From Arenimonas donghaensis DSM 18148 = HO3-R19 (GTDB lineage Bacteria > Pseudomonadota > Gammaproteobacteria > Xanthomonadales > Xanthomonadaceae): 64,000 nucleotides of DNA. Shown in pieces: positions 48,644-56,982 of the stretch. The stretch lies in NCBI RefSeq assembly GCF_000743535.1, contig NZ_AVCJ01000001.1, forward strand, positions 186,001 through 250,000, written 5' to 3'. Position numbers and translations under genes: made by a program. The notes beneath the pieces are model-generated. The model saw only the letters and a list, made by a program, of their open reading frames with translations. It ran no database searches and had not been told where the DNA came from. The first letter of the stretch is position 1; each line of letters begins with the position of its first letter.

Positions 48644-50394
48644 GCTCGGAAACCCCGGCCTGGGTGGTCTACCGGCGACTGCTCACCCGCGCCCGCCGCT
48701 ACTGGCCGCTGCTGCTCGCAGCCGGCATCGGCATGGTCTTCGAGGCCGGCGCGGCGGCGGCTTTCACCTGGATGATGAAACCCATCGTCGATGAAACCTT
48801 CGTCGCCCAGAACCCGGGCATGCGCTGGACGATCCCGCTGGCGATCGTCGCGCTGTTCGTGCTGCGCGGCATCGCCACCTTCGCCACCGACTACGGCATG
48901 GCCCGCACCGGGCGCAGCGTCGTGCGCGACCTGCGCGAGGACATCCTGGCCAAGTACCTGCGCCTGCCCAGCGAACGCTTCGACCGCGAACCGGTGCCGG
49001 CGATGGTGTCGCGCCTGAACTACGACACCGAGCAGGTCACCCAGGCCAGCTCGGACGCGCTCAAGACCATCCTCACCGACAGCCTCACCATCGTCGCGCT
49101 GCTGGGCGTGATGTTCTGGTACAGCCCGCTGGTGACCCTGGTGATGCTGGTGCTGGCGCCGTTGATCGCCGGCATTTCCGCCGTGGTGGGGCGCCGCTAC
49201 CGGCGCATCAACCGCGGCATCCAGGACGGCGTGGCCAACATGGCGCAGATCGCCGAACAGGCGCTGTCGGCGCAGCAGGAAGTCAAGATCTACGGCGCCC
49301 AGGCATCGGAACTGGCGCGCTACCGCAGCCTGATCGGCCAGAACCTGCGCCTGGGCGTGAAAGTGGAGGCGACGCGCGCGGGTGCTTCCTCGCTGGTGCA
49401 GACCCTGGCGGCGGTGGCGCTGGCGGTGATCCTGCTGGTCGCCGGCCACGAAGCCAGCCAGGGCCGCATGACCGCCGGCATCTTCGTGGCCCTGCTGACC
49501 TCGATGATGGCGATGCTGCCTTCGCTCAAGCGCATCGCCAACGTGCAAAGCGTGGTCCAGCGCGGCGTCGCCGCGGCCGACCGGCTGTTCTTCATCCTCG
49601 ACGAGGCCGACGAAGCCGATGGCGGCCGGCGCGAACTGGCCCGCGCCCGCGGCGAGATCGAATTCCGCGACGTCTCGGTGATCTATCCCGGGCAGGAAAC
49701 ACCGGCCCTGTCCGGCATCAGTTTCCGGGCCGCGCCTGGCACCGTCACCGCCATCGTCGGCCGTTCGGGCAGCGGCAAGTCGACGCTGATCCGCTTGCTG
49801 CCGCGCTTTTACGAAGCCAGCCAGGGCGAGGTGCGCGTGGACGGCGAGCCGGTCGGCGATTACCGCCTCGCCGACCTGCGCCGCCAGATCGCCATGGTCG
49901 GCCAGCGCGTGATGCTGTTCGATGACTCGATCAGCGCCAACATCGCCTATGGCGCCGACGCTGGCGCCGACCCCCAGCGCATCCGTGCCGCCGCCGAAGC
50001 CGCCAATGCGCTGGAGTTCATCGAGCGCCTGCCTGGCGGCATGCAGGCCACGATCGGCGAGAACGGCGGCCTGCTTTCCGGCGGCCAGCGCCAGCGGCTT
50101 GCCATCGCCCGCGCCATCCTCAAGGACGCCCCGATCCTGATCCTGGACGAGGCCACCGCCGCGCTGGACACCGAGTCCGAACGGCTGGTGCAGGACGCCC
50201 TGAACCGGCTCATCCCGGACCGCACCACCCTGGTCATCGCGCACCGCCTGTCCACGGTGGAACACGCCGACCAGGTGCTCGTGCTCGACGGCGGCAAGCT
50301 GGTGGAGCAGGGCACCCATGCCAGCCTGCTGGCCAAGGGCGGGCTCTACGCCCACCTGCACCGCATGCAGTTCCGCGAGCCGGAGGCCGGGTGA
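48640..50394 (+). CDS. msbA: Lipid A export ATP-binding/permease protein MsbA
   Basis: 584 residues. Six-helix permease (about 15-310) and C-terminal ATPase with Walker A GRSGSGKST, Q-loop VGQRVMLFDDSI, signature LSGGQRQR and Walker B ILILDEATAALD. Flips lipid A-core across the inner membrane. Located right before lpxK and kdsB, as in E. coli msbA-lpxK, here with exbBD preceding. ATGA overlaps on both sides. Confidence 0.92.
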   Translation: MSSETPAWVVYRRLLTRARRYWPLLLAAGIGMVFEAGAAAAFTWMMKPIVDETFVAQNPGMRWTIPLAIVALFVLRGIATFATDYGMARTGRSVVRDLREDILAKYLRLPSERFDREPVPAMVSRLNYDTEQVTQASSDALKTILTDSLTIVALLGVMFWYSPLVTLVMLVLAPLIAGISAVVGRRYRRINRGIQDGVANMAQIAEQALSAQQEVKIYGAQASELARYRSLIGQNLRLGVKVEATRAGASSLVQTLAAVALAVILLVAGHEASQGRMTAGIFVALLTSMMAMLPSLKRIANVQSVVQRGVAAADRLFFILDEADEADGGRRELARARGEIEFRDVSVIYPGQETPALSGISFRAAPGTVTAIVGRSGSGKSTLIRLLPRFYEASQGEVRVDGEPVGDYRLADLRRQIAMVGQRVMLFDDSISANIAYGADAGADPQRIRAAAEAANALEFIERLPGGMQATIGENGGLLSGGQRQRLAIARAILKDAPILILDEATAALDTESERLVQDALNRLIPDRTTLVIAHRLSTVEHADQVLVLDGGKLVEQGTHASLLAKGGLYAHLHRMQFREPEAG

Positions 50395-51398
50395 AGGCCC
50401 GGCTCGAGCGCTGGCTGCTGCGGCGCTGGTATGGCGACGTGGCGCCGGGGCCGGCACTTCGGCTGCTGGCGTGGGTCAACGGCGGGATCATCCGGATGCG
50501 ACGGCATTTTTATGCCAGCGGCTGGCTGCGCACGCACCGGCTGCCGGTGCCGGTGCTGGTGGTCGGCAACCTGGTCGCTGGCGGCGCCGGCAAGACCCCG
50601 TTGACGATCGCCCTGGCGCGGGCGCTCGCGCGACGTGGCTGGAAGCCTGGCATCGCCAGCCGGGGCCACGGCCGGACCAGCCGGGAACCCACCTGGGCGC
50701 GGCCCGACTCCAGTCCCGCCGACTGTGGCGACGAACCGCTGCTGATTGCGCGCCAGACCGGCCTGCCGGTGGCCGTCGATCGCGATCGCGCGGCGGCGGC
50801 GCGCCGGCTGGTCGCGGCCGGCTGCTCCCTGGTGATCGCCGATGACGGCCTCCAGCACCTGCGCCTGGGCCGCGACCTGGAAATCGAAGTCCGCGACGGC
50901 GAGCGGCGGCTCGGCAACGGCCGGCTGATCCCGGCCGGGCCGCTGCGCGAACCCGCCGGCCGCGGGGTCGATTTCAGGGTGATCAACGGCGGCGACGCCG
51001 ACACCGGTGAATGGCGCATGGACCTGCGCCTGGGCGATGCCCAGCCCTTGGGGCCGGGCGAGCCCCGGCCCCTGGGCCTGTTCGAACCCGGCCCGGTGCA
51101 CGCGATCGCTGGCATCGGCCATCCGGCGCGCTTTTTCCGGGCGCTGCGCGCCGCAGGCCTGCAGGTGATCGAACACGCGTTTCCCGACCACCACCGCTAC
51201 CGGCCGGGCGAGCTGGAATTCGCCCCGGCGGCGCCACGACTGATGACGGAAAAGGATGCCGTCAAATGCGCCGGTTTCGGCCTGGCCAATACCTGGTCGG
51301 TGCCGGCCGTGGCGGACCTGCCGGACGCCTTCGTCGAGGCCGTCCACGAAAAGCTGCTCGTACACCGTCGCGAACCGGCACCCGGAACCCCGCCATGA
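50391..51398 (+). CDS. lpxK: Tetraacyldisaccharide 4'-kinase LpxK
   Basis: 335 residues. P-loop kinase with the distinctive Walker [16 protein letters not shown] and the IADDGLQH motif that places catalytic Asp next to His. Phosphorylates the 4'-OH of the lipid A disaccharide precursor. An N-terminal amphipathic/membrane helix (about 18-42) explains membrane association. GTG start inside the msbA stop. Confidence 0.94.
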   Translation: MKARLERWLLRRWYGDVAPGPALRLLAWVNGGIIRMRRHFYASGWLRTHRLPVPVLVVGNLVAGGAGKTPLTIALARALARRGWKPGIASRGHGRTSREPTWARPDSSPADCGDEPLLIARQTGLPVAVDRDRAAAARRLVAAGCSLVIADDGLQHLRLGRDLEIEVRDGERRLGNGRLIPAGPLREPAGRGVDFRVINGGDADTGEWRMDLRLGDAQPLGPGEPRPLGLFEPGPVHAIAGIGHPARFFRALRAAGLQVIEHAFPDHHRYRPGELEFAPAAPRLMTEKDAVKCAGFGLANTWSVPAVADLPDAFVEAVHEKLLVHRREPAPGTPP

Positions 51399-52168
51399 AA
51401 ACGCCTGACTTCATCGTCGCCATCCCGGCCCGGTACGGCGCCACGCGCTTGCCGGGCAAGCCGCTGCGCCTGATCGCCGGCGAACCTATGGTCGTGCACG
51501 TGGCCCGCCGCGCCCTTGCCGCCGGGGCGAGCGAGGTGGTGGTGGCGACCGACGACCCGCGCATCGCCGAGGCCCTGGCCGGGCAGCCACTGCGCGTGTG
51601 CATGACCCGCGCCGAGCACCCTTCGGGCACCGACCGCCTGGCCGAATGCGCGGCGCAGCTGGGCTGGGACGACGACCAGATCGTCGTGAACCTGCAGGGC
51701 GACGAACCGTTTGCCCCGCCCGAGGGCATCCGCGCCGTCGCCGCCGCGCTGGCCTCGGGCGGCGCCGAGATGGCCACCCTGGCCACGCCCATCGAGGACG
51801 CGCAGACGCTGTTCGACCCCAATGCCGTGAAACTGGTCCGGGACGCCAACGGCCTGGCGCTGTACTTCAGCCGCGCCCCCATTCCCTGGCAGCGCGAGCG
51901 TTTTGCCCGTGACCGCCTGGGCCCGGTGGCGGGCACCGCGCTGCGTCACATCGGGATCTACGCCTACCGCGCCGGCTTCCTGCGCACCTTCACCCGCCTG
52001 CCGCCCGGCCAACTCGAGCAGCTCGAAGCCCTGGAACAACTGCGCGTGCTCGAGGCGGGCCATCGCATCAGGGTCGGCCTGAGCCCGGTCGAGTTCCCGC
52101 CCGGGGTCGACACCGAAGCCGACCTGGCGCGCGCCGAGCGTCGTTTCCTGGCTGAGAAAAAGAATTAA
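51395..52168 (+). CDS. kdsB: 3-deoxy-manno-octulosonate cytidylyltransferase (CMP-KDO synthetase)
   Basis: 257 residues. [15 protein letters not shown] (nucleotide-binding loop), [11 protein letters not shown] and VNLQGDEP motifs with metal-binding Asp residues. Activates KDO with CTP for the inner core of LPS, the step after lipid A assembly starts, and fits with msbA and lpxK. ATGA overlap with lpxK. Confidence 0.95.
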   Translation: MKTPDFIVAIPARYGATRLPGKPLRLIAGEPMVVHVARRALAAGASEVVVATDDPRIAEALAGQPLRVCMTRAEHPSGTDRLAECAAQLGWDDDQIVVNLQGDEPFAPPEGIRAVAAALASGGAEMATLATPIEDAQTLFDPNAVKLVRDANGLALYFSRAPIPWQRERFARDRLGPVAGTALRHIGIYAYRAGFLRTFTRLPPGQLEQLEALEQLRVLEAGHRIRVGLSPVEFPPGVDTEADLARAERRFLAEKKN

Positions 52169-52185
52169 TTAACCGATACAAGCTA

Positions 52186-52647
52186 TTGAATATATTGTTT
52201 ATATGCATGGGCAATATCTGCCGGTCGCCGCTGCTGGAGGGCTGGGCCGGCCATCGGCGCCCGGACGCGCAGGTCGCCTACACGGTCGATTCGGCCGGCA
52301 CCGGCGGCTGGCATGCCGGCGATCCGCCCGACGCGCGGGCCGTCGCCGCGGCACGGCGCCGGGGCGTGGACATTTCGGCTCAGCGCGCCCGCCAGCTGCA
52401 GGCCAACGACTTCCAGCGCTTCGACCTGCTGCTGTGCGCCGACCGCGACAACCTCGCCGCCGTGCAGACGCTGGCTCCGTCGGACGCGCGTGGGCGCATC
52501 GCGCTGGCCCTGGACTGGTGCGGCGTCTCACGGGGCGGGGAAGTGCCCGATCCTTATTACGGCCAGGAACGCGATTTCGACCACGTCTGCCAACTCGCCA
52601 GCGAAGCCGCCGAAGGCCTGCTGCGGCGTTTGGCTTCGCAGGCATAA
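52186..52647 (+). CDS. Low-molecular-weight protein tyrosine phosphatase
   Basis: 153 residues from a TTG start: MNILFICMGNICRSPLLEG. The P-loop is C7-x4-C12-R13-S14, and the general-acid Asp is in DPYYG (about 125). Dephosphorylates tyrosine in proteins; in related bacteria it regulates polysaccharide export. The first codons and the 20 bp ahead are strikingly AT-rich compared with the surroundings (52160-52206). The only other nearby start, ATG 52207, would remove Cys7 and the first strand, so TTG is chosen. Eighteen bp after kdsB, so it may share its transcript. Confidence 0.87.
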   Translation: MNILFICMGNICRSPLLEGWAGHRRPDAQVAYTVDSAGTGGWHAGDPPDARAVAAARRRGVDISAQRARQLQANDFQRFDLLLCADRDNLAAVQTLAPSDARGRIALALDWCGVSRGGEVPDPYYGQERDFDHVCQLASEAAEGLLRRLASQA

Positions 52648-52675
52648 TGACCCGAGCCCCCTGGACACCCTGCCC

Positions 52676-54091
52676 ATGACCGTCCACGCCGCCCCCGAAC
52701 TGCCGGCCCAACTGCAGTGGCTCAATGCCGACCCGCAGCGGATCGAAACGCACCGGGGCCGCGTGCTGGGACTGGTGTTCTGGAATGCCGCCTCGGCCTA
52801 TTGCCACACCCTGCTCGGGGAGCTCACCCGGCTGCAGTCGAAGTTCCCGCTCGGCCTGACCCTGCTGGGCATCCACTTACCGCGTTTCGATTCCGAGCTC
52901 GACGGTCGCCTCGTGCTCAAGGCGGCCAACCGCCTGGGTATCCCTTTCCCGGTCGCCAATGATCGTGGCTGGAGCGCCTGGCAGCACTACGGCATCCAGT
53001 CCTGGCCGTCGGTCGCGCTGGTCGACACCCGTGGCCGCCTGCGCGAGGTCTTCACCGGCGACGACCAGGCCGTGCGCCTGGAGAACGCCATCCGCGGCCT
53101 GGTCGACGAGGTCGGCGGCGCCGTGTTGCAGGCCGATCCGCCGCGCCGGCTGGGCAGCGAGCCCCGGCTGCCGCTGGCATTCCCTTCGGGCCTGGCGGTC
53201 GGCGAAAACCACCTTTACGTGGCCGACACCGGCCACCATCGCATCCTCGAATGCACGCATTCGGGCCGCGTGCTGCGCGAGTTCGGCACCGGCCACGGCG
53301 ACCTGGTCGACGGCGCCGCCGAGGACGCCGCCTTCCGCCTGCCGCGCGGCCTGTGCCTGGTGCGCGAATCGCTGTACGTCGCCGACACCGGCAACCACGC
53401 CCTTCGCCGCATCCGCCTGCTCGACGGCGCGGTGGAAACCCTGGCCGGCACCGGCCGCCCGGGCACGCCCCGCGAGGGCAGCGGCAAGGCCTTGGAGCTG
53501 CCGTTGAACCAGCCCTGGGACGTGGTCGGCAACCTCGACCGCATCTATATCGCCCTGGCCGGCAGCAACCAGGTCTGGGAATACGAACTGGGCCAGTCGC
53601 GGCTCAAGCTGACGGCGGGCTCGGGGGACATGGGACTCGCCGACGGCCAGGCCCGCAACGCGATGTTCGCGCACCCGGCGGCGCTGGCCCAGGTGCAGCA
53701 GACGCTCTACATCGCCGATGCCGCCAGTTCGGCCATTCGCTCGCTGCAGATCGCCCAGGGCCAGGTGCAAACCCTGGTGGGGCAGGGGCTGTACGAATTC
53801 GGCGACCAGGACGGCCAGCGCCGCGATGCGCGCCTGCAATACCCGCTGGCGCTGGCGCTGGATCCCGCCAGCCCGGTGCTGTGGATCGCCGACAGCTACA
53901 ACGGCTGCCTGCGCCGCCTGCGCCTGGGCGGCGGCGACGTCGCCACCCACGAATTGCCGCAGACGCTGGAACAGCCCGCGGCCCTGGCCGCCGGTCCCGG
54001 CTCGCTCTGGATCGCCAACACCGGCGCCCACGAAGTCCTGCGCTACGACCTGGGCACCGGCAAGCTGGGCCGGCTGCCCATTGGCGAATAA
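52676..54091 (+). CDS. Thioredoxin-like / NHL-repeat protein (NHLRC2-like)
   Basis: 471 residues. Thioredoxin-like domain (about 1-150) in which the C-x-x-C position reads S40-A-Y-C43 after FWNAA, so only the second cysteine remains; it cannot be a normal dithiol reductase. The C-terminal part (about 155-471) is a six-bladed beta-propeller of NHL repeats (LYVADTGHHRILE, LYVADTGNHALRRI, LYIADAASSAIRSL, LWIADSYNGCLRRL). This is the NHLRC2 plan. No signal peptide, so cytoplasmic. A CATAAT box (52643-52648) lies 27 nt ahead. It is followed by uvrC after 18 bp. Function unknown. Confidence 0.85.
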   Translation: MTVHAAPELPAQLQWLNADPQRIETHRGRVLGLVFWNAASAYCHTLLGELTRLQSKFPLGLTLLGIHLPRFDSELDGRLVLKAANRLGIPFPVANDRGWSAWQHYGIQSWPSVALVDTRGRLREVFTGDDQAVRLENAIRGLVDEVGGAVLQADPPRRLGSEPRLPLAFPSGLAVGENHLYVADTGHHRILECTHSGRVLREFGTGHGDLVDGAAEDAAFRLPRGLCLVRESLYVADTGNHALRRIRLLDGAVETLAGTGRPGTPREGSGKALELPLNQPWDVVGNLDRIYIALAGSNQVWEYELGQSRLKLTAGSGDMGLADGQARNAMFAHPAALAQVQQTLYIADAASSAIRSLQIAQGQVQTLVGQGLYEFGDQDGQRRDARLQYPLALALDPASPVLWIADSYNGCLRRLRLGGGDVATHELPQTLEQPAALAAGPGSLWIANTGAHEVLRYDLGTGKLGRLPIGE

Positions 54092-54109
54092 CGGGCGGAT
54101 GGCCGGCGC

Positions 54110-55942
54110 ATGACCGACGGGCCGGAGCAGACCCAGGATTTCGATGGCAAGGCCTTCGTCCGCCAGCTGACCCCGGCGCCCGGGGTCTACCGCATGCTGG
54201 CGGCGGACGGCACGGTGCTCTACGTGGGCAAGGCGGCCTCGCTCAAGAAGCGCGTCTCCAGCTACTTCCTCAAGGAGCAGTCGTCCAGGCGCATCGCGCT
54301 GATGGTGGCGCAGATCGCCGGCATCGAAGTGACGGTCACCCGCACCGAAAGCGAGGCGCTGATCCTGGAGAACCAGCTGATCAAGTCCCTGCGTCCGCGC
54401 TACAACGTGCTGCTGCGCGACGACAAGAGTTACCCGCACATCCTGCTGACCGATGAAACCTGGCCACGGCTGGCCTACCACCGCGGACCGCGGGCGGTGC
54501 CGGGCCGCTACTTCGGTCCCTACCCGGGCTCGGGCGCGGTGCGCGAGACCCTGGACCTGATGTTCAAGCTGTTCAAGCTGCGCAGCTGCGAGGACAGCGT
54601 CTTCCGCAACCGCAGCCGGCCCTGCCTGCAACACCAGATCGGCCGCTGCAGCGCGCCCTGCGTCGGCCTGGTGCCCACCCGCGAATACGACGCCACCGTG
54701 CGGCGCGCGGCGCTGTTCCTGGAGGGTCGCAGCACCGAGCTGGTGGACGAACTGGGCCAGGCGATGGAGTCGGCCAGCGCCCGCCTGGAGTTCGAACAGG
54801 CGGCGCAACTGCGCGACCAGATCGCCGCCGTGCGCCGTATCCAGGCCCGCCAGTACGTCGAGGGCGAGCAGGTGGAAATGGACGTGCTGGCCTGCGTGCT
54901 CGAACGCGGCCAGGCCTGCGTGCTGCTGATGGCCTTTCGCAACGGTTTCAACCAGGGCACGCGCAGCTTCTTCCCCAAGGCCAATGGGGCCGAAGCCTGC
55001 GAGGAAGTGCTGGGGGCCTTCGTAGCCCAGCATTACCTGGAACACGCGCCGCCGCGCGAGATCGTGCTCAGCCACGCCATCGCCGACCAGGCCCTGCTGC
55101 AGGAGGTGCTCGGCGCCCAGGCCGGGCGCAAGGTCGAGATAAAGGCCTCGGTGCGCGGCGAGCGTGCACGTTACCTGGACATCGCCCGCAAGAACGCCGC
55201 CCTGGCCCTGGGCACCGAGCTGGCCAGCAGCGCCAGCCAGCGGGCCCGGCTGGTCTCGCTGCAGGGCCTGCTGGGCATGGCGCAGGCGCCATCGCGCATC
55301 GAATGCTTCGACATCAGCCACACCATGGGCGAAGCGACCGTGGCCTCGTGCGTGGTTTTCGACGCCGAGGGCCCGGTGCGCGGCCAGTACCGGCGCTACA
55401 ACATCACCGGCATCGAACCCGGCGACGACTACGCCGCGATGCACCAGGCGCTCGAACGCCGCTTCCGCCGCGGCATGGAAGACGGCGTGCTGCCCGACCT
55501 GCTCCTGATCGACGGCGGCGCCGGCCAGCTGGCGCAGGCCAGGGAGGTGCTGGCCGGCCTCGGGCTGACCGGCGTCACCATGGTCGGCGTCGCCAAGGGC
55601 GAGGCACGGCGTGCCGGCCACGAGGCCCTGGTGTTTCCCGATGGCCGCGAGATCCGTCCGGGAGCCGCGTCGCCGGGCCTGCAGCTGGTGCAGCAGGTGC
55701 GCGACGAAGCGCACCGCTTCGCGATCACCGGCCATCGCGGCAAGCGGCAGAAGGCCCGCGAGACCAGCCGGCTCGAAGACATCCCGGGCATCGGTCCGCG
55801 CAGGCGGTCGGCACTGCTCAAGCACTTCGGCGGACTGGCCGGGCTGCGGGATGCCGGCGTCGAGGAAATCGCCCGCGCCGAGGGCGTCAGCGCTGCGCTC
55901 GCGCAGCGCATCTACGATGCACTGCATGGACTTGAGCCATAA
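54110..55942 (+). CDS. uvrC: Excinuclease ABC subunit UvrC
   Basis: 610 residues, full length. GIY-YIG nuclease (about 20-100, GVYRML...VLYVGKAASLKKRVSSYF) for the 3' incision, UVR motif (about 215-250), UvrC RNase H-like domain (about 380-540, with IECFDISHTMGE and LIDGGAGQL), and tandem HhH (about 550-610). Makes both incisions in nucleotide excision repair. The gene precedes pgsA, as in E. coli. Confidence 0.96.
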   Translation: MTDGPEQTQDFDGKAFVRQLTPAPGVYRMLAADGTVLYVGKAASLKKRVSSYFLKEQSSRRIALMVAQIAGIEVTVTRTESEALILENQLIKSLRPRYNVLLRDDKSYPHILLTDETWPRLAYHRGPRAVPGRYFGPYPGSGAVRETLDLMFKLFKLRSCEDSVFRNRSRPCLQHQIGRCSAPCVGLVPTREYDATVRRAALFLEGRSTELVDELGQAMESASARLEFEQAAQLRDQIAAVRRIQARQYVEGEQVEMDVLACVLERGQACVLLMAFRNGFNQGTRSFFPKANGAEACEEVLGAFVAQHYLEHAPPREIVLSHAIADQALLQEVLGAQAGRKVEIKASVRGERARYLDIARKNAALALGTELASSASQRARLVSLQGLLGMAQAPSRIECFDISHTMGEATVASCVVFDAEGPVRGQYRRYNITGIEPGDDYAAMHQALERRFRRGMEDGVLPDLLLIDGGAGQLAQAREVLAGLGLTGVTMVGVAKGEARRAGHEALVFPDGREIRPGAASPGLQLVQQVRDEAHRFAITGHRGKRQKARETSRLEDIPGIGPRRRSALLKHFGGLAGLRDAGVEEIARAEGVSAALAQRIYDALHGLEP

Positions 55943-55969
55943 TCGCGCGACCCCATCCATGGCGTACTG

Positions 55970-56530
55970 ATGAACCTGACCATCCCCACCATGCTCACCA
56001 TCTTCCGGATCCTGCTGATCCCGGTGCTGGTGGCGGTGTTCTACCTCCCGTACAGCTGGACCAATATCGCCGCGGCGGCGGTGTTCATCCTGGGGGCGGT
56101 GACGGACTGGGCCGATGGCTGGATCGCGCGGCGCTTCGGCATGTATTCGGCGTTTGGTGCCTTCCTGGACCCGGTGGCCGACAAGCTGACGGTCGCCTTC
56201 GCCTTGCTGCTGGTGGTCGAGCGCTACCCGACGCCGCTGATGGCGATGCTGGCCGCGATCATCATCGGTCGCGAGATCACCATCTCGGCCCTGCGTGAAT
56301 GGATGGCGCAGATGGGGGCCCACGGCCTGGTCAAGGTGGCCGGGCTGGGCAAGCTCAAGACCATCGTGCAGATGACCGCCATCAGCTGCCTGCTGTTCCA
56401 GGAAGACCTGTTCGGGCTTCCGGTCTTCCAGATCGGCGAATGGCTGCTCGGCGTGGCCGCGGCACTGACCCTGTGGTCGGGCTGGGACTACCTGCGGGCC
56501 GCCTGGCCGACCATGCGCAAGAAGGGTTGA
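55970..56530 (+). CDS. pgsA: CDP-diacylglycerol--glycerol-3-phosphate 3-phosphatidyltransferase
   Basis: 186 residues, CDP-alcohol phosphotransferase with the signature D-x2-D-G-x2-A-R-x8-G-x3-D-x3-D (TDWADGWIARRFGMYSAFGAFLDPVADK). Five or six helices; makes phosphatidylglycerophosphate for anionic phospholipids. A CATAAT box (55938-55943) overlaps the end of uvrC. The tRNA genes follow. Confidence 0.95.
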   Translation: MNLTIPTMLTIFRILLIPVLVAVFYLPYSWTNIAAAAVFILGAVTDWADGWIARRFGMYSAFGAFLDPVADKLTVAFALLLVVERYPTPLMAMLAAIIIGREITISALREWMAQMGAHGLVKVAGLGKLKTIVQMTAISCLLFQEDLFGLPVFQIGEWLLGVAAALTLWSGWDYLRAAWPTMRKKG

Positions 56531-56542
56531 AGGAAAAAAGTA

Positions 56543-56571
56543 TTGACAGGGGGGCGGCCGATCCCCAAAAT
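56543..56571 (+). promoter_or_regulatory. Sigma70 promoter of the tRNA-Gly gene
   Basis: TTGACA (56543-56548, perfect -35), 17 bp, CAAAAT (56566-56571). Start of transcription about 5 nt before the tRNA. Confidence 0.8.
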
Positions 56572-56582
56572 ACGCGTCTCTT

Positions 56583-56658
<76 letters not shown>

Positions 56659-56667
56659 GTTTCAGAC

Positions 56668-56697
56668 AAAGCCCCGTTCGCCGGGGTTTTGTTTTTT
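56668..56697 (+). terminator. Intrinsic terminator after tRNA-Gly
   Basis: Stem CCCCG/CGGGG extended by A/T pairs with a T-rich tail TTTTGTTTTTT. It lies 10 nt after tRNA-Gly, so tRNA-Cys may need read-through or its own promoter. Confidence 0.8.
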
Positions 56698-56738
56698 CCG
56701 GATGCCTCGCGCTAAGCTTGGCACCGGTATCGCTTCCC

Positions 56739-56812
56739 GGCCGGGTGGCAGAGTGGTCATGCAGCGGACTGCAAATCCGCGTACGCCGGTTCGATTCCGA
56801 CCTCGGCCTCCA
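56739..56812 (+). tRNA. tRNA-Cys (GCA)
   Basis: 74 nt with encoded CCA. Acceptor stem GGCCGGG pairs with CTCGGCC (one G-T pair), T loop TTCGATT, anticodon GCA at 56771-56773. Equivalent to E. coli cysT. Confidence 0.96.
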
Positions 56813-56820
56813 AAGCTTTC

Positions 56821-56848
56821 AAGCCCCGCTCCGGCGGGGCTTTTTCTT
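56821..56848 (+). terminator. Intrinsic terminator after tRNA-Cys
   Basis: A 9-bp stem AAGCCCCGC / GCGGGGCTT with a TCCG loop followed by TTTTTCTTT. It lies between tRNA-Cys and tRNA-Leu. Confidence 0.85.
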
Positions 56849-56867
56849 TGTGGCACCATGGCGCGAT

Positions 56868-56954
56868 GCCCGGGTGGCGAAACTGGTAGACGCATGGGAC
56901 TTAAAATCCCCCGGCCGCAAGGCCATGTGGGTTCGACCCCCACCCCGGGCACCA
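56868..56954 (+). tRNA. tRNA-Leu (TAA)
   Basis: 87 nt, class II with a long variable arm (about CGGCCGCAAGGCCATG) and encoded CCA. Acceptor stem GCCCGGG pairs with CCCGGGC, anticodon TAA at 56902-56904. Equivalent to E. coli leuZ. Confidence 0.95.
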
Positions 56955-56982
56955 TCTGAGGCCCCAGGGGAGTTACCTACCG

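Noticed and set aside
48106-50457. A 783-codon minus-strand frame opposite msbA
   Set aside because: Antisense shadow of exbD and msbA with His/Arg-rich low complexity.
52877-56323. A 1148-codon open frame on the minus strand opposite the NHL gene, uvrC and pgsA
   Set aside because: It covers genes with clear family motifs on the plus strand, is low-complexity (His/Gly/Ala-rich) and has no domains. Such antisense frames are expected at this GC content.
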